Below are positions 17,294 to 25,565 of a stretch of DNA of 45,152 nt, one piece after another (the stretch's first letter is position 1; each line of letters opens with the position of its first letter). The position numbers and the translations under genes were made by a program. The stretch lies in NCBI GenBank assembly GCA_030837345.1, contig JAUPKQ010000075.1, positions 1 through 45,152 of the forward strand, read 5' to 3'. This DNA comes from Actinomycetota bacterium. GTDB taxonomy: Bacteria > Actinomycetota > Actinomycetes > Actinomycetales > Kineosporiaceae. The notes below the pieces were generated by a model. That model saw only the letters and a list, made by a program, of their open reading frames with translations. It was not told the origin of the DNA and searched no databases.

Positions 17294-18571
17294 ATGGCCG
17301 AGTTCTACTGCGAGGTCTTCCAGAACGAGTTCCTGCCCGAGGGCGGGACGGACGTCCACGCGGTCGTGGCCGTGACGTGTGCGGGAGCGGGGGCGGCCGG
17401 GCAGGCGCCGGGCGCCGACGTGGCGGAGATCATCATTGTGGACACGTCCGGTTCCATGCAGGGGGACCGGATCGGGGCCGCCAAGGCCGGTGCGGCCGCC
17501 GCGATCGACCAGATCCTCGACGGCACCTGGTTCGCCGTCATCGCCGGCACCGACGGCGCGACCCGCGCCTTCCCCTACTCCAACGCGACCTCGCCGATGG
17601 TCCGAATGGAACCGGGGGCGCGGGCCGCCGCCAAACAGGCCGTCAGCCAGCTGGTCGCCGGGGGCGGCACCGCGATGGGAACCTGGCTGCGCCTGGCCGC
17701 CCGCCTGTTCGACGTGGTGCCCGCCGCCCAGCGGCACGCGATCCTGCTGACGGACGGCAAGAACCAGAGCGAGACCACCGTCGCCCTCCAGACGTCGATC
17801 CGCGAGGTGACGGGACGCTTCCAGTGCGACTGCCGGGGGATCGGCGCCGACTGGGACGTCAACGAGGTGCGTCAGATCGCCCAGGCCCTGCTCGGGACCG
17901 TGGACATCATCCCGGCGCCGCACGAGCTCGCGGGCGCGTTCGCCGCCGTCATGCGGCAGGCGATGAGCCGCGGGGTCGCCGACGCCCAGGTGCGGGTGTG
18001 GGCCCCGCAGGGTGCGCGGGTGCTCTTCGTCCGCCAGGTCTCACCGCAGGTCGAGGACCTGACGGGTCGGCGGGTCGACGTCAACCCGCTGACGGGTGGC
18101 TACCCGACCGGCGCCTGGTCGGACGAGACCCGGGAGTACCACGTCGCCGTCCGCCTCGCGGCCCGGCCCGTCGGCGCCGACCAGGCCGCCGCGCGCGTCC
18201 AGCTCGCCGTCGGCAACGAGGTGAAGACCCAAGGGCTGATCAAGGCGGTGTGGTCGGCCGACGAGGCTTTGACGGCGCGGATCAACCCGGCGGTCGCGCA
18301 CTACACGGGCCAGACCGAGCTCGCGACCGCGATCCAGGAGGGGCTCGCGGCCAAGGCCGCGGGGATGGACGGCGAGGCGACGGCGAAACTGGGCCGGGCC
18401 GTCCAGCTCGCCGAGGAGACGGGCAACGACGACGTGACGGCCAAGCTCCGCAAGGTGGTCGACATCGAGGACGCCGGGGCGGGGACCGTCCGCCTGCGGC
18501 GCGATGTCACCCGGGTCGACGAGATGATGCTCGACACGAGTTCGACCAAGACGACCCGCGTCCGGCGATGA
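17294..18571 (+). CDS. von Willebrand factor A domain protein
   Basis: The 425-residue protein carries a VWA domain with a complete-looking MIDAS: Asp50-x-Ser52-x-Ser54 (DTSGSM), the Thr in GGGTAMGTW, and Asp in LLTDGKNQS. A beta-rich region (about 220-350) and a helical C-terminus (AEETGNDDVTAKLRKVVDIE) follow. No signal peptide or transmembrane helix is seen, so it is probably cytoplasmic, like VWA proteins in Ter-type stress systems. ATG 17294 has AGGGGA about 8 nt upstream. The 135-nt gap after the phosphatase is the first break in the coupled chain, so it may have its own promoter. The stop overlaps a further small frame by ATGA. Confidence 0.9.
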   Translation: MAEFYCEVFQNEFLPEGGTDVHAVVAVTCAGAGAAGQAPGADVAEIIIVDTSGSMQGDRIGAAKAGAAAAIDQILDGTWFAVIAGTDGATRAFPYSNATSPMVRMEPGARAAAKQAVSQLVAGGGTAMGTWLRLAARLFDVVPAAQRHAILLTDGKNQSETTVALQTSIREVTGRFQCDCRGIGADWDVNEVRQIAQALLGTVDIIPAPHELAGAFAAVMRQAMSRGVADAQVRVWAPQGARVLFVRQVSPQVEDLTGRRVDVNPLTGGYPTGAWSDETREYHVAVRLAARPVGADQAAARVQLAVGNEVKTQGLIKAVWSADEALTARINPAVAHYTGQTELATAIQEGLAAKAAGMDGEATAKLGRAVQLAEETGNDDVTAKLRKVVDIEDAGAGTVRLRRDVTRVDEMMLDTSSTKTTRVRR

Positions 18572-18714
18572 CACCGAACGAGTCCGTGCCGGTCCGTGCG
18601 GTCGCGAGTACTGTGCGACAGATCATGGGTATGACCCGGGAACCGAAGGGGGCAGGCGGTATGACGACCGGCAGGGGTTCCACGTCGTCCGGGCGGGGGG
18701 CGAGGACGAGGTGA
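18568..18714 (+). CDS. candidate 48-residue basic peptide between VWA and FHA genes
   Basis: ATG 18568 overlaps the VWA stop (ATGA) and the stop at 18712-18714 overlaps the GTG start of the FHA gene (GTGA), so this short frame exactly bridges the two. The peptide is basic and Gly/Ser/Thr rich (MTREPKGAGGMTTGRGSTSS) with no recognised domain. It may be a real small protein or only a coupling frame that carries ribosomes from the VWA to the FHA gene. Ribosome profiling would decide. Confidence 0.35.
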   Translation: MTPNESVPVRAVASTVRQIMGMTREPKGAGGMTTGRGSTSSGRGARTR

Positions 18715-19655
18715 CCACCTTCACCTGCCCGGACGGGCACGCCTCGACCATGGGCGACTACTGCGACGTGTGCGGGATGCCCATTCCGGCCGTCCCCGGT
18801 GCGCCGGCCGTCGCCACCGCTCCTCCGGCGCCCGGCGCCGCCGCTTTCCCGCCCGCGACGTTCCCCCCTGCCGCGTTCCCGGCCGCCGGGAACGCGCTCG
18901 ACCTCGACGCGCCGTTCCCGCCCGCCGCCGGCGGGTTCGGGGCAGCCCCCGTTCCGCCGGAGAGCACGGACCGCACCTGTCCCCACTGCGGTGCCCCCAA
19001 CCTCCCCGACGCCCTGTTCTGTGAGGACTGCGGGTACGACTTCACCACGGGCCAGCTGCCCCGGCCACTGGACCCGCCCCTGCCGGCTCCGGTCGTGCCG
19101 GCTCCGGTCGACCCGGTCGACCTCGGTGCCCCGGACGCCGTGGGGCCCGCCGCCGACACCGATCCGGTGGACATCCCGGCGCCCGTGCTGCCCGACGCCG
19201 TCATCGCCCCGCCGGTGACGCCGACAAGCGTCCCGGGCCACGTCGAGTGGGTCGCGGAGGTGTGGATCGACCCGGACTGGTACGCCTCCCAGGACGTCAC
19301 CGACTCCTGTCCCTCGCCCGGAATGCCCTGGGTGATCCCGGTTCTGGAGCGCACCGTGCTCATCGGCCGTGTGTCCGCGAGCCGGAACATCCACCCCCAG
19401 ATCGACATCGCGGCGGACAGCGGGGTGTCCCGGCGCCACGCCCAGCTCAGCTCCGACGGCCAGCGGTGGTGGGTCGAGGACCTCCAGTCCGCGAACGGCA
19501 CCTACGTCGGCGCGGCGGGGGAGCCTCTGCCCCTCACCCCGATCCCTTCGGGGCAGCGGATCGAGCTGGCGGAGGACGACCGCGTCTACCTCGGCGCGTG
19601 GAGCCGGGTCGTCGTCCGCCGGGCCACCCCCGAGGAGTCGACGCTGGGTTCGTGA
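18711..19655 (+). CDS. FHA-domain protein with two zinc ribbons
   Basis: The 314-residue protein starts at GTG 18711 with a ribbon of the same style as in PknG (Cys6, His10, Cys18, Cys21; GDYCDVCGMP). A second ribbon lies near residues 86-105 (CPHCGAP...FCEDCGYD) after a Pro/Ala-rich linker, and another Pro-rich linker leads to a C-terminal FHA domain (about 200-310): TVLIGRVSASRN, SGVSRRHAQLSS, and DLQSANGTYVG, with the phosphothreonine-binding Arg, Ser and Asn present. Mycobacterial GarA, the PknG substrate, is a small FHA protein with an N-terminal ETTS motif; that motif is absent here. This could be the local phospho-reader of PknG, but binding partners are inferred. Confidence 0.9.
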   Translation: MTTFTCPDGHASTMGDYCDVCGMPIPAVPGAPAVATAPPAPGAAAFPPATFPPAAFPAAGNALDLDAPFPPAAGGFGAAPVPPESTDRTCPHCGAPNLPDALFCEDCGYDFTTGQLPRPLDPPLPAPVVPAPVDPVDLGAPDAVGPAADTDPVDIPAPVLPDAVIAPPVTPTSVPGHVEWVAEVWIDPDWYASQDVTDSCPSPGMPWVIPVLERTVLIGRVSASRNIHPQIDIAADSGVSRRHAQLSSDGQRWWVEDLQSANGTYVGAAGEPLPLTPIPSGQRIELAEDDRVYLGAWSRVVVRRATPEESTLGS

Positions 19656-19773
19656 CCTCCCCGCGGCACCGCGGACCGATCCCTCGGCCGGGCTCAACCC
19701 GGGACGTCGTCTCGCCGATAGAGCCGGGACGGCGATCGGGGTCGAAGGGGCGAAGGGGTGGAGGTGCCGCGAC

Positions 19774-22506
19774 GTGCTCGGGTGGAGAACGTCGGTACCG
19801 GCACCGCATCGGTGCTCGCAGCTCGCCGGAGCGCTGATCGACGTCGCGGTCCTGGTCGCCGCCACCGTGCTGATCGGTTCGTACTGCCACGCGTTCACCG
19901 GGTTCCCGAAGGGGTACGACGCCTGGGGCCACCTGGCGAAGGTGCGGATGCTCGTCGACGGGTTCCCCTCGATCCACTGGAACGACGAGTGGTACGCCGG
20001 GCAGCCCGCCTTCCTCGGCTCCTACCCTCCCGGCTACCACCTGCTCCTCGCCGGGACGAGCGGGGGGACCGGGTGGTCCCTGCCCGACACCATGGTCTTC
20101 TACGCGGCTGTCGCCCTCGCCGCCACCGTGGTCGGCTGCTATCTGCTCGTGCTCGGGACGACGGCCAGCCGTGTCGCCGCGCTCACCTCCGCCGCGCTCG
20201 TGCTCGGCAGCCCCACCCTCTGGGACCAGGTCGTCGAACTCGGTCTCTACCCCCGCTTCACCGCGTTCGCCTTCGGGGCCCTCGCCGCGGGCTGTGCCGC
20301 CCTCCACCGTCAGAGCCCCTCCCGCCCGCGAGCCGTCCTCACCCTCGTCGTCCTCGCCTCCGCCCTGGCGACCCACCCGGTGTCCGGCCTGATCTCCTGC
20401 GGCGTCGTCGGCCTCGTCCTGCTCTGCGCCCCGACGCCCACCCCGGTGGCGTGCGCGAGACGGGCCGCCGGTGTCGTCGGGACGGCGGTCGCCCTGTGCG
20501 GGTTCTTCTACGTCCCGCTCCTGCTGGTCCCCCGCTCGCAGAGTGCCCTGACCGACGTCGAGGTCCCGTTGCGGGTGGCGGCGCTCACCTGGCCCGCGGA
20601 GGGCGACCTCGCGGCCCTGCCGCCGTTCATGCTGGCCGGCGCGGCCGTCGTCCTGGTCTCGGTCGTCTGGACCTGGGTGGAGCCCCGCTGGCATGCCCGG
20701 AGAGCCTCCTCGCTGGCGCTCACCGGGCGGTTCCGCCCGGAGCACGGCGGGAACGCGGCCTCCGCCGCGATGCTCGGCACGCGGGTGGACCTGTGGTCGA
20801 GGGGCACCCGTGACGCGCCGGACGTCCTCGTCGTGGCGGGGCTGACGGCAGCCGCACTCATCGCGATCGGCTACGGCCTCATCGGCTACGTCCTCGACCG
20901 CTTCCCGTACTACATCAACGGTCTCCAGCCCCGTGACCTGCTCGTGTACCCGGCGTGGCTGCTCTCGGCCGCCCTCGGCGTCGGCCTGCACGTCGTCGTC
21001 CGCCACCGGAGCGCGGCGGTGCGAGTGGCGACGGCCGTGGCCTCGGCCGTCCTCGTCGCGGGATGCGTCGTCTCGACGGCGCTGTCCCTGCCGCCCGCCG
21101 TCCGTGACAGCGACGACGCGCCGACGCGGGCGATGATGACCCTGATGTCCCCGGAGGCCCTCGGCAACGACGACTATCGCATCGGTGGGCTCTCCGACGG
21201 CACCTCCCGGTGGATCAACGCCGTCACCGACACGCGGCAGATCCGCGGGTACGACGACCACGGCAACCTCCACCTCGACTGGCAGTACTGGCTGGAGGGA
21301 GCTCTCGCCGCCGCGCCGTCGCCGACGGCGTCCCGGCAGCGGAGGTTCCTGCTCGACTACTACGCCGTCCGGTGGCTGCTCACCGACACCGCGAAGGCCC
21401 ACGCGAGCCTGGTCGCCGACCCCGCGCTCCCCGCCGTCGGCCGGGTGAGGGTCTTCACGGACGTCACGGCGTGGGAGTACCGGGACGCCCACCCCGTCAC
21501 CACCGCGATCACCGCGCCGACCGTGCTCGTCGTCGGCGACGACGCGCACTACGACATGCTGCTGCGGGTCCTCGCCCTCGACGACGTCGGCGCGGACCGT
21601 CTTCTGCCCGTCCACGGCCCGGCGACGCTCAGCGAGGTCACCGCGCAGGATCTGCGGGGGCATCCCGTGGTTCTCGTCTACGGCGCCGAACCCGGGCCGG
21701 AGCCCGCCTCGGCGACGTTCGCCGCCTACGCGGCGTCCGGGGGACACATCGTGGCCGACGTCGCCGACAGCCGCGACCCGGACTCGGTCGCCGCCGTGGT
21801 CGGTGCCCCCGTCACCAGCACCCAGACCCTCCCCCTGAGCGGCCGGTGGATGTTCACCGGCTCCGACGCGGCGCTCGGGGCCGCATGGTCGCCGCCGGTG
21901 TTCGACGGGTCGTTCCCCTGGAATGTCCGCGCCCCGGAGGGCCCCGTGACCGGGCAGATCCTGCTCGCCTCCGCCGGGACCCCGGTGCTCGTGCGGGCGA
22001 CGGTGGGTGACGGCAGTGTGACGTGGTCGTCCGTCAACCTGCCGTACCACGCCTCGGTCTTCTCGGACGTCGACGAGGTCGCCTACCTCAGCCGGATGCT
22101 CGGTGCGCTCGACGTCCCCGCTCCGGTCGTCAGGCTCACGCAGGATCGCCCCGACCCCCAGCACCGGACGGTCGTCCTCCCTCCGGGGACCGACCAGGTC
22201 CTCATCCGGGAGTACCGCAGCCCTGACTGGCACGCCCGTGTCGACGGACGCCGGGTGCCGCTCCTCGCCGCCGGTCCCGACATGATGTTCGTGCGGGTTC
22301 CCGCTCATGGGGCTCCGGTCACCGTCACCCTGGAGTACCGGATGGGGCTCGGCGAGATGATCGGGATCATGGTGAGTCTCCTGGCGGTGATCGCCACGGT
22401 CGGGTACGCCCTCAACCTGCGGATGATGGAGATCCTGCGCACGGTCTGGACGGCGGGGGCAGCCGCCGCGGGACGGGTCCTGCCCCTTCGCCGTCGTTCC
22501 GGATGA
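19774..22506 (+). CDS. large multi-pass membrane protein (PTPS-related / GT-C-like)
   Basis: The 910-residue protein begins at GTG 19774 with GGAGGT 8 nt upstream. About ten hydrophobic helices occupy the first ~430 residues. An early outer loop contains the motif GYDAWGHLAKVRMLVDGFPS, followed by WYAGQPAFLGSYPPGYHLL. Both are typical of large membrane proteins annotated as 6-pyruvoyl-tetrahydropterin-synthase related, which resemble GT-C glycosyltransferases. A long extracytoplasmic domain (about 430-860) follows, and a last helix (MIGIMVSLLAVIATVGYAL) precedes a basic tail. The substrate is unknown. It may be a separate unit from the FHA gene, since 118 nt lie between them. A role in envelope glycan assembly is a family-level inference. 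Confidence 0.75.
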   Translation: MLGWRTSVPAPHRCSQLAGALIDVAVLVAATVLIGSYCHAFTGFPKGYDAWGHLAKVRMLVDGFPSIHWNDEWYAGQPAFLGSYPPGYHLLLAGTSGGTGWSLPDTMVFYAAVALAATVVGCYLLVLGTTASRVAALTSAALVLGSPTLWDQVVELGLYPRFTAFAFGALAAGCAALHRQSPSRPRAVLTLVVLASALATHPVSGLISCGVVGLVLLCAPTPTPVACARRAAGVVGTAVALCGFFYVPLLLVPRSQSALTDVEVPLRVAALTWPAEGDLAALPPFMLAGAAVVLVSVVWTWVEPRWHARRASSLALTGRFRPEHGGNAASAAMLGTRVDLWSRGTRDAPDVLVVAGLTAAALIAIGYGLIGYVLDRFPYYINGLQPRDLLVYPAWLLSAALGVGLHVVVRHRSAAVRVATAVASAVLVAGCVVSTALSLPPAVRDSDDAPTRAMMTLMSPEALGNDDYRIGGLSDGTSRWINAVTDTRQIRGYDDHGNLHLDWQYWLEGALAAAPSPTASRQRRFLLDYYAVRWLLTDTAKAHASLVADPALPAVGRVRVFTDVTAWEYRDAHPVTTAITAPTVLVVGDDAHYDMLLRVLALDDVGADRLLPVHGPATLSEVTAQDLRGHPVVLVYGAEPGPEPASATFAAYAASGGHIVADVADSRDPDSVAAVVGAPVTSTQTLPLSGRWMFTGSDAALGAAWSPPVFDGSFPWNVRAPEGPVTGQILLASAGTPVLVRATVGDGSVTWSSVNLPYHASVFSDVDEVAYLSRMLGALDVPAPVVRLTQDRPDPQHRTVVLPPGTDQVLIREYRSPDWHARVDGRRVPLLAAGPDMMFVRVPAHGAPVTVTLEYRMGLGEMIGIMVSLLAVIATVGYALNLRMMEILRTVWTAGAAAAGRVLPLRRRSG

Positions 22507-22655
22507 GCCGTTCCGGGCGACGTGGGGGCGGATTCGTTGCTCCCGGGCGTTCTCGCTAGCCTGACGAGGGACGAGAGCGGCGCCGCGCCGTCCGATCGCT
22601 TGCCGATCGGGGTGCCACGCGCCGCGACCCACAGTGAAGGGGAGTGGCGCAACCA

Positions 22656-23612
22656 ATGGCGCGAAAGGGCATCGTTACCGTCGTCGGAGCCGGGTTCTAC
22701 GGGTCGACCACCGCGCAGCGGCTGGCCGAGTACGACATCTTCTCCAAGGTCGTCCTCACCGACATCCGTGACGGTTGGGCTGAGGGCCTGGCGCTCGACC
22801 TCAACCAGTCCCGTCCGATCGAGGGCTTCGAGACCGAGGTCGTCGGCAAGACCACCACGACGGACGGTCAGGGCTACGAGGCGATCGCGGGTTCCGACAT
22901 CGTCGTCATCACCGCCGGTCTGCCCCGTAAGCCGGGGATGAGCCGGATGGACCTGCTCGGCGTCAACGGCGGGATTGTCCGCGGCGTCGCGGAGAACGTC
23001 GCCAAGCACGCCCCGAACGCCGTGATCATCGTCGTCTCCAACCCGCTCGACGAGATGACGACCATGGCGCAGATCGCGTCCGGATTCCCGCACGCCCGGG
23101 TGATCGGGCAGGCCGGAATGCTCGACACGGCGCGTTTCAGCTATTTCGTCGCCGAGAAGCTCGGGGTGCCGGTCGGCTCGGTGAAGACCCTGACCCTCGG
23201 CTCGCACGGCGACACGATGGTGCCGGTCCCCAGCGCCTGCACCGTCGACGGCAAGCCGCTCGCCGGCCTCCTGGACGCCGACACGATCGAGCAGCTCGTC
23301 GTGCGCACCCGGGGCGGTGGCGCCGAGGTCGTGTCGCTGCTGAAGAGCGGCTCGGCCTACTACGCGCCGTCCGCCGCGGCCGCCCGGATGGCCAAGGCCG
23401 TCGCCGACGACAACGGCCAGGTCATGCCCGTCTGTGCCTGGGTCGACGGCCAGTTCGGCATCGAGAGCGTCTACCTCGGCGTCGAGGCCGAGATCGGTGC
23501 CGGCGGCGTGAAGCGCGTCGTCGAGCGCGACCTCACCGAGACCGAGCTCACCGCCCTGCGCGAGGCCGCCGCCTCGGTCAAGGCCAAGGCCGCGGACGTC
23601 GCCAACCTCTGA
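22656..23612 (+). CDS. mdh: malate dehydrogenase (LDH/MDH superfamily)
   Basis: The 318-residue enzyme oxidises malate to oxaloacetate with NAD. It shows the Rossmann motif VVGAGFYGST (about residues 9-18), Asp of VVLTDI that binds NAD ribose, ITAGLPRKPGMSRMDLL with the substrate-binding arginines, VSNPLDEMT, and the catalytic His near residue 184 in GSHGDTMVP. The loop RKPGMSR rather than a Gln-containing loop fits malate over lactate. ATG 22656 lies 11 nt after GGGGAG; a GTG at 22644 is in frame but too close to that signal. Its neighbour icd makes this a TCA-cycle pair next to the PknG cluster, which in mycobacteria controls 2-oxoglutarate use. Confidence 0.94.
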   Translation: MARKGIVTVVGAGFYGSTTAQRLAEYDIFSKVVLTDIRDGWAEGLALDLNQSRPIEGFETEVVGKTTTTDGQGYEAIAGSDIVVITAGLPRKPGMSRMDLLGVNGGIVRGVAENVAKHAPNAVIIVVSNPLDEMTTMAQIASGFPHARVIGQAGMLDTARFSYFVAEKLGVPVGSVKTLTLGSHGDTMVPVPSACTVDGKPLAGLLDADTIEQLVVRTRGGGAEVVSLLKSGSAYYAPSAAAARMAKAVADDNGQVMPVCAWVDGQFGIESVYLGVEAEIGAGGVKRVVERDLTETELTALREAAASVKAKAADVANL

Positions 23613-23635
23613 CGTCCCGGCACCCCGGGGACGTC
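23611..23635 (+). terminator. candidate hairpin at the mdh stop
   Basis: GACGTCCC at 23611-23618 pairs perfectly with GGGACGTC at 23628-23635 across a 9-nt loop, beginning within the stop codon. There is only a weak pyrimidine stretch (TCTTCTCCCCC) after it, so termination is plausible but unproven. Confidence 0.4.
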
Positions 23636-23713
23636 CCGGTGTCTTCTCCCCCACAGGGAGCGTCTCGCCCAACCCGGATGCCGGATGCCTGACCCGCTGC
23701 TCTGTCCGTGCAC

Positions 23714-23767
23714 GCTCAACGTGTGCAGCTACTGTCGCGAGCGCGACGGTATTTGCACACGTTGAGC
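23714..23767. repeat. 54-nt near-perfect palindrome between mdh and icd
   Basis: The 14-nt arm at 23714-23727 (GCTCAACGTGTGCA) is perfectly inverted at 23754-23767. Inside it, GTCGCG at 23734-23739 pairs with CGCGAC at 23742-23747, and most of the bases between the two stems also pair (two G-T wobbles, one mismatch). The whole can fold into a hairpin of roughly 26 pairs with a two-base gap at the tip. There is no T-run, so it is not a standard terminator. The ends fit the RYYYAAC and GTTRRRY patterns of integron attC sites, but no integrase is present. It could also be an operator, a cruciform or a structured RNA. Confidence 0.85.
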
Positions 23768-24104
23768 TCACCCGGCCAGACCGGCAGGTCTCGTCCCGGC
23801 ATGGATGGACCGGTTGGCGTCGGGGCCTCCTGGATCCTCGACGGCCTGGAGATCCAGATCGTGGCCAGCGTCGGCCGGTCCTCCAGGAGCGGGCGACCCT
23901 CGGCCCGACCGGCGCGGACGTCGGTCGGTCTCCTCGGATCGGTCTAGCGAGCCGAAGAACGTGACTGAAGTGAGGTGTCTGCCGCACGCCGCCCGCCAGC
24001 GAGGGTCGAGGGCCCCCCGGATAAGGTGCGAGGAGGAGCGGGCCGAAGGTGCCCTGCTCACAGGGCTATTCGCTGGATCACCGAAGCGCCGAAGGAGCCT
24101 GTAC
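23768..24104. other. intergenic region upstream of icd, no gene seen
   Basis: A frame runs in from 23805 into icd, but its first 100 codons have no recognisable protein signal and the icd family starts at GTG 24105, which has a strong ribosome site (GAAGGAG, 7 nt away). A TANNNT candidate (TAAGGT) lies near 24022. I see no RNA gene here. Confidence 0.5.
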
Positions 24105-25319
24105 GTGGCGAAAATCAAGGTTGCCGGTCCCGTTGTGGAGCTCGACGGTGACGAGATGACCCGGATCATCTGGCAGTTCATCAAGGACCGCCTGATCCAT
24201 CCGTACCTCGATGTCGACCTTTTGTACCACGACCTGTCGATCCAGAACCGGGACGCGACCGACGACCAGGTGACCGTCGATTCCGCCAATGCGATCAAGA
24301 AGCACGGCGTCGGTGTGAAGTGCGCGACGATCACGCCCGACGAGGCGCGCGTCACCGAGTTCGGCCTGAAGAAGATGTGGCGTTCCCCGAACGGCACGAT
24401 CCGCAACATTCTCGGCGGCGTCGTTTTCCGTGAGCCGATCATCATCTCGAACATCCCCCGGCTGGTCCCCGGCTGGACCAAACCGATCGTCATCGGCCGT
24501 CACGCCTTCGGCGACCAGTACCGCGCCACGGACTTCACGTTCCCCGGCCCGGGCACGCTGACGGTGACCTTCACCCCGGCGGACGGCTCCGAGCCGATCC
24601 AGCACGAGGTGTACGCGGCGCCCGGTCCGGGTATCTCGCTGTCGATGTACAACCTCGACTCGTCGATCCGTGACTTCGCCAGGGCCTCGATGAACTACGG
24701 TCTCGCCCGGGGCTACCCGGTCTACCTCTCGACGAAGAACACGATCCTCAAGGCCTACGACGGCCGTTTCAAGGACCTCTTCGCCGAGGTGTTCGAGACC
24801 GAGTTCAAGGACAAGTTCGCCGAGGCCGGCATCACCTACGAGCACCGCCTGATCGACGACATGGTCGCCGCCGCGATGAAGAGGGAGGGCGGCTACGGCT
24901 GGGCGTGCAAGAACTACGACGGTGACGTGCAGTCCGACACGGTCGCCCAGGGCTTCGGGTCGCTCGGCCTGATGACGTCGGTCCTGACGACGCCCGACGG
25001 TTCTGTCGTCGAGGCCGAGGCCGCCCACGGCACCGTGACCCGGCACTATCGGCAGCACCAGCAGGGCAAGCCGACGTCGACCAACCCGATCGCCTCGATC
25101 TACGCCTGGACCGGTGGCCTCAAGCACCGCGGCGCGCTCGACTCCCAGCCCGAGGTGACGGCCTTCGCGAAGGTGCTGGAGCAGGTCTGTGTCCGTACCG
25201 TCGAGGAGGGGCGGATGACGAAGGACCTCGCTCTCCTCGTCGGCCCCGACCAGCCCTTCCTCACGACCGAGGAGTTCCTCGCGGCCCTCGACGAGAACCT
25301 CGCCAAGGCCCGCGCCTGA
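24105..25319 (+). CDS. icd: NADP-dependent isocitrate dehydrogenase
   Basis: The 404-residue product converts isocitrate to 2-oxoglutarate and CO2, reducing NADP. Length and sequence match the homodimeric, eukaryote-like class rather than the ~740-residue monomeric class found in many actinobacteria: [19 protein letters not shown] at the N-terminus, the substrate loop [32 protein letters not shown], the metal-binding [25 protein letters not shown], and the NADP-binding [17 protein letters not shown] 24105 is preceded by GAAGGAG with 7-nt spacing. A strong terminator stands about 150 nt after the stop. It supplies 2-oxoglutarate, the metabolite that the PknG pathway regulates in mycobacteria. 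Confidence 0.96.
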   Translation: MAKIKVAGPVVELDGDEMTRIIWQFIKDRLIHPYLDVDLLYHDLSIQNRDATDDQVTVDSANAIKKHGVGVKCATITPDEARVTEFGLKKMWRSPNGTIRNILGGVVFREPIIISNIPRLVPGWTKPIVIGRHAFGDQYRATDFTFPGPGTLTVTFTPADGSEPIQHEVYAAPGPGISLSMYNLDSSIRDFARASMNYGLARGYPVYLSTKNTILKAYDGRFKDLFAEVFETEFKDKFAEAGITYEHRLIDDMVAAAMKREGGYGWACKNYDGDVQSDTVAQGFGSLGLMTSVLTTPDGSVVEAEAAHGTVTRHYRQHQQGKPTSTNPIASIYAWTGGLKHRGALDSQPEVTAFAKVLEQVCVRTVEEGRMTKDLALLVGPDQPFLTTEEFLAALDENLAKARA

Positions 25320-25472
25320 CCGTTACCTCTCACCCCGCCGGGCATGGTGGTTGCTTGCCCATCGTCGAGGGAGCATCATGGTCGGCGTGATCCGCGGACA
25401 TCGTCGATTTAGCAGCCCCGGGTATCCGGGTGCACGGTCGGCCGCGCCGACGCTCTCAGGTCTCGCCTGACG

Positions 25473-25504
25473 AGGAACGCCCCCGGATCTCCGGGGGCGT
25501 TCCT
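25473..25504 (+). terminator. strong rho-independent-type hairpin
   Basis: A perfect 15-bp stem (25473-25487 with 25490-25504; AGGAACGCCCCCGGA and its complement) is followed by TCTGTCC. It would end transcription coming from icd and could work in both directions. Confidence 0.75.
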
Positions 25505-25565
25505 TCTGTCCAACCGGCCCGGAATTCGCGTGAGCGTTCCGGGTCCGATCCCTGGCGAGGCCATC

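Noticed and set aside
19534-22656. 1040-codon open frame antisense to the large membrane protein
   Set aside because: The translation is a low-complexity charged sequence, while the plus strand gives membrane helices and a good ribosome site.
23714-23767. Integron attC site
   Set aside because: The ends fit RYYYAAC/GTTRRRY, but the folded stem lacks clear unpaired extrahelical bases, and there is no cassette array or integrase. Kept only as one possible reading of the palindrome.
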